From contig CALNAE010000149.1 of NCBI GenBank assembly GCA_937874315.1, forward strand, positions 1-5,220: a DNA stretch of 5,220 bases, read 5' to 3'. The notes beneath the pieces were generated by a model. That model searched no databases. It was not told the DNA's origin and saw nothing but the letters and a program-made list of their open reading frames with translations. Positions 5,205 to 5,220 of the stretch are shown here, in pieces (within the stretch, counting starts at the first letter, position 1; each line of letters starts with the position of its first letter). Origin of the DNA: an uncultured Bifidobacterium sp. (GTDB taxonomy: Bacteria; Actinomycetota; Actinomycetes; Actinomycetales; Bifidobacteriaceae). The position numbers and the translations under genes were made by a program.

Positions 5205-5220
5205 TCGCCACGCGGCCGTC

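Noticed and set aside
1..5220. CRISPR array, tRNA, insertion sequence or phage attachment site
   Set aside because: No regularly spaced identical repeats, no tRNA-like cloverleaf or terminal CCA context, and no transposase or integrase motifs seen on either strand.

Overview
The window reads as ordinary chromosome from a high-GC actinobacterium, most likely a Bifidobacterium or close relative. I base this on the GC-rich coding sequence (by eye around 60%), on strong AGGAGG-type ribosome binding sites, and on the gene order yraN-comM-dprA. That order is also found in other Actinobacteria, for example M. tuberculosis Rv2898c-Rv2897c-Rv2896c. The wording of the DprA motifs also looks bifidobacterial. 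The genus is an inference from recall, not a database result.

Layout on the + strand, left to right. Positions 2-184 are probably the last 60 codons of an unidentified upstream gene, in a frame that is open from the window edge. A 110-base gap follows. Then comes a pyridoxal/pyridoxamine kinase (295-1170, vitamin B6 salvage), and then a 204-base intergenic region with a good imperfect hairpin and a possible promoter. Next is a compact three-gene operon: yraN (1375-1782, nuclease-fold protein), comM (1782-3311, AAA+ ATPase, Mg-chelatase-like) and dprA (3322-4617, ssDNA-binding RecA loader). yraN and comM overlap by one base. comM and dprA are 10 bases apart, with the dprA ribosome binding site running out of the comM stop codon. 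A 172-base convergent intergenic region follows, rich in short degenerate repeats and holding one hairpin. Last, on the - strand, is a short O6-alkylguanine-DNA alkyltransferase-family protein (4790-5152) that keeps the active-site Cys.

The three-gene operon carries DNA-processing functions: in naturally transformable bacteria DprA protects incoming ssDNA and loads RecA, and ComM drives branch migration during integration. The neighbouring alkyltransferase is also a DNA-maintenance protein, but it is transcribed convergently and may be unrelated in regulation. The kinase is metabolic and separated by its own intergenic region.

I found no mobile element, CRISPR array, tRNA, rRNA or clearly novel system. 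The observations most worth checking are the hidden 5' gene tail with its perfect inverted repeat, the repeats and lack of U-tract terminators between dprA and the alkyltransferase gene, the weak translation signal of yraN, and the short alkyltransferase with an intact PCHR motif.
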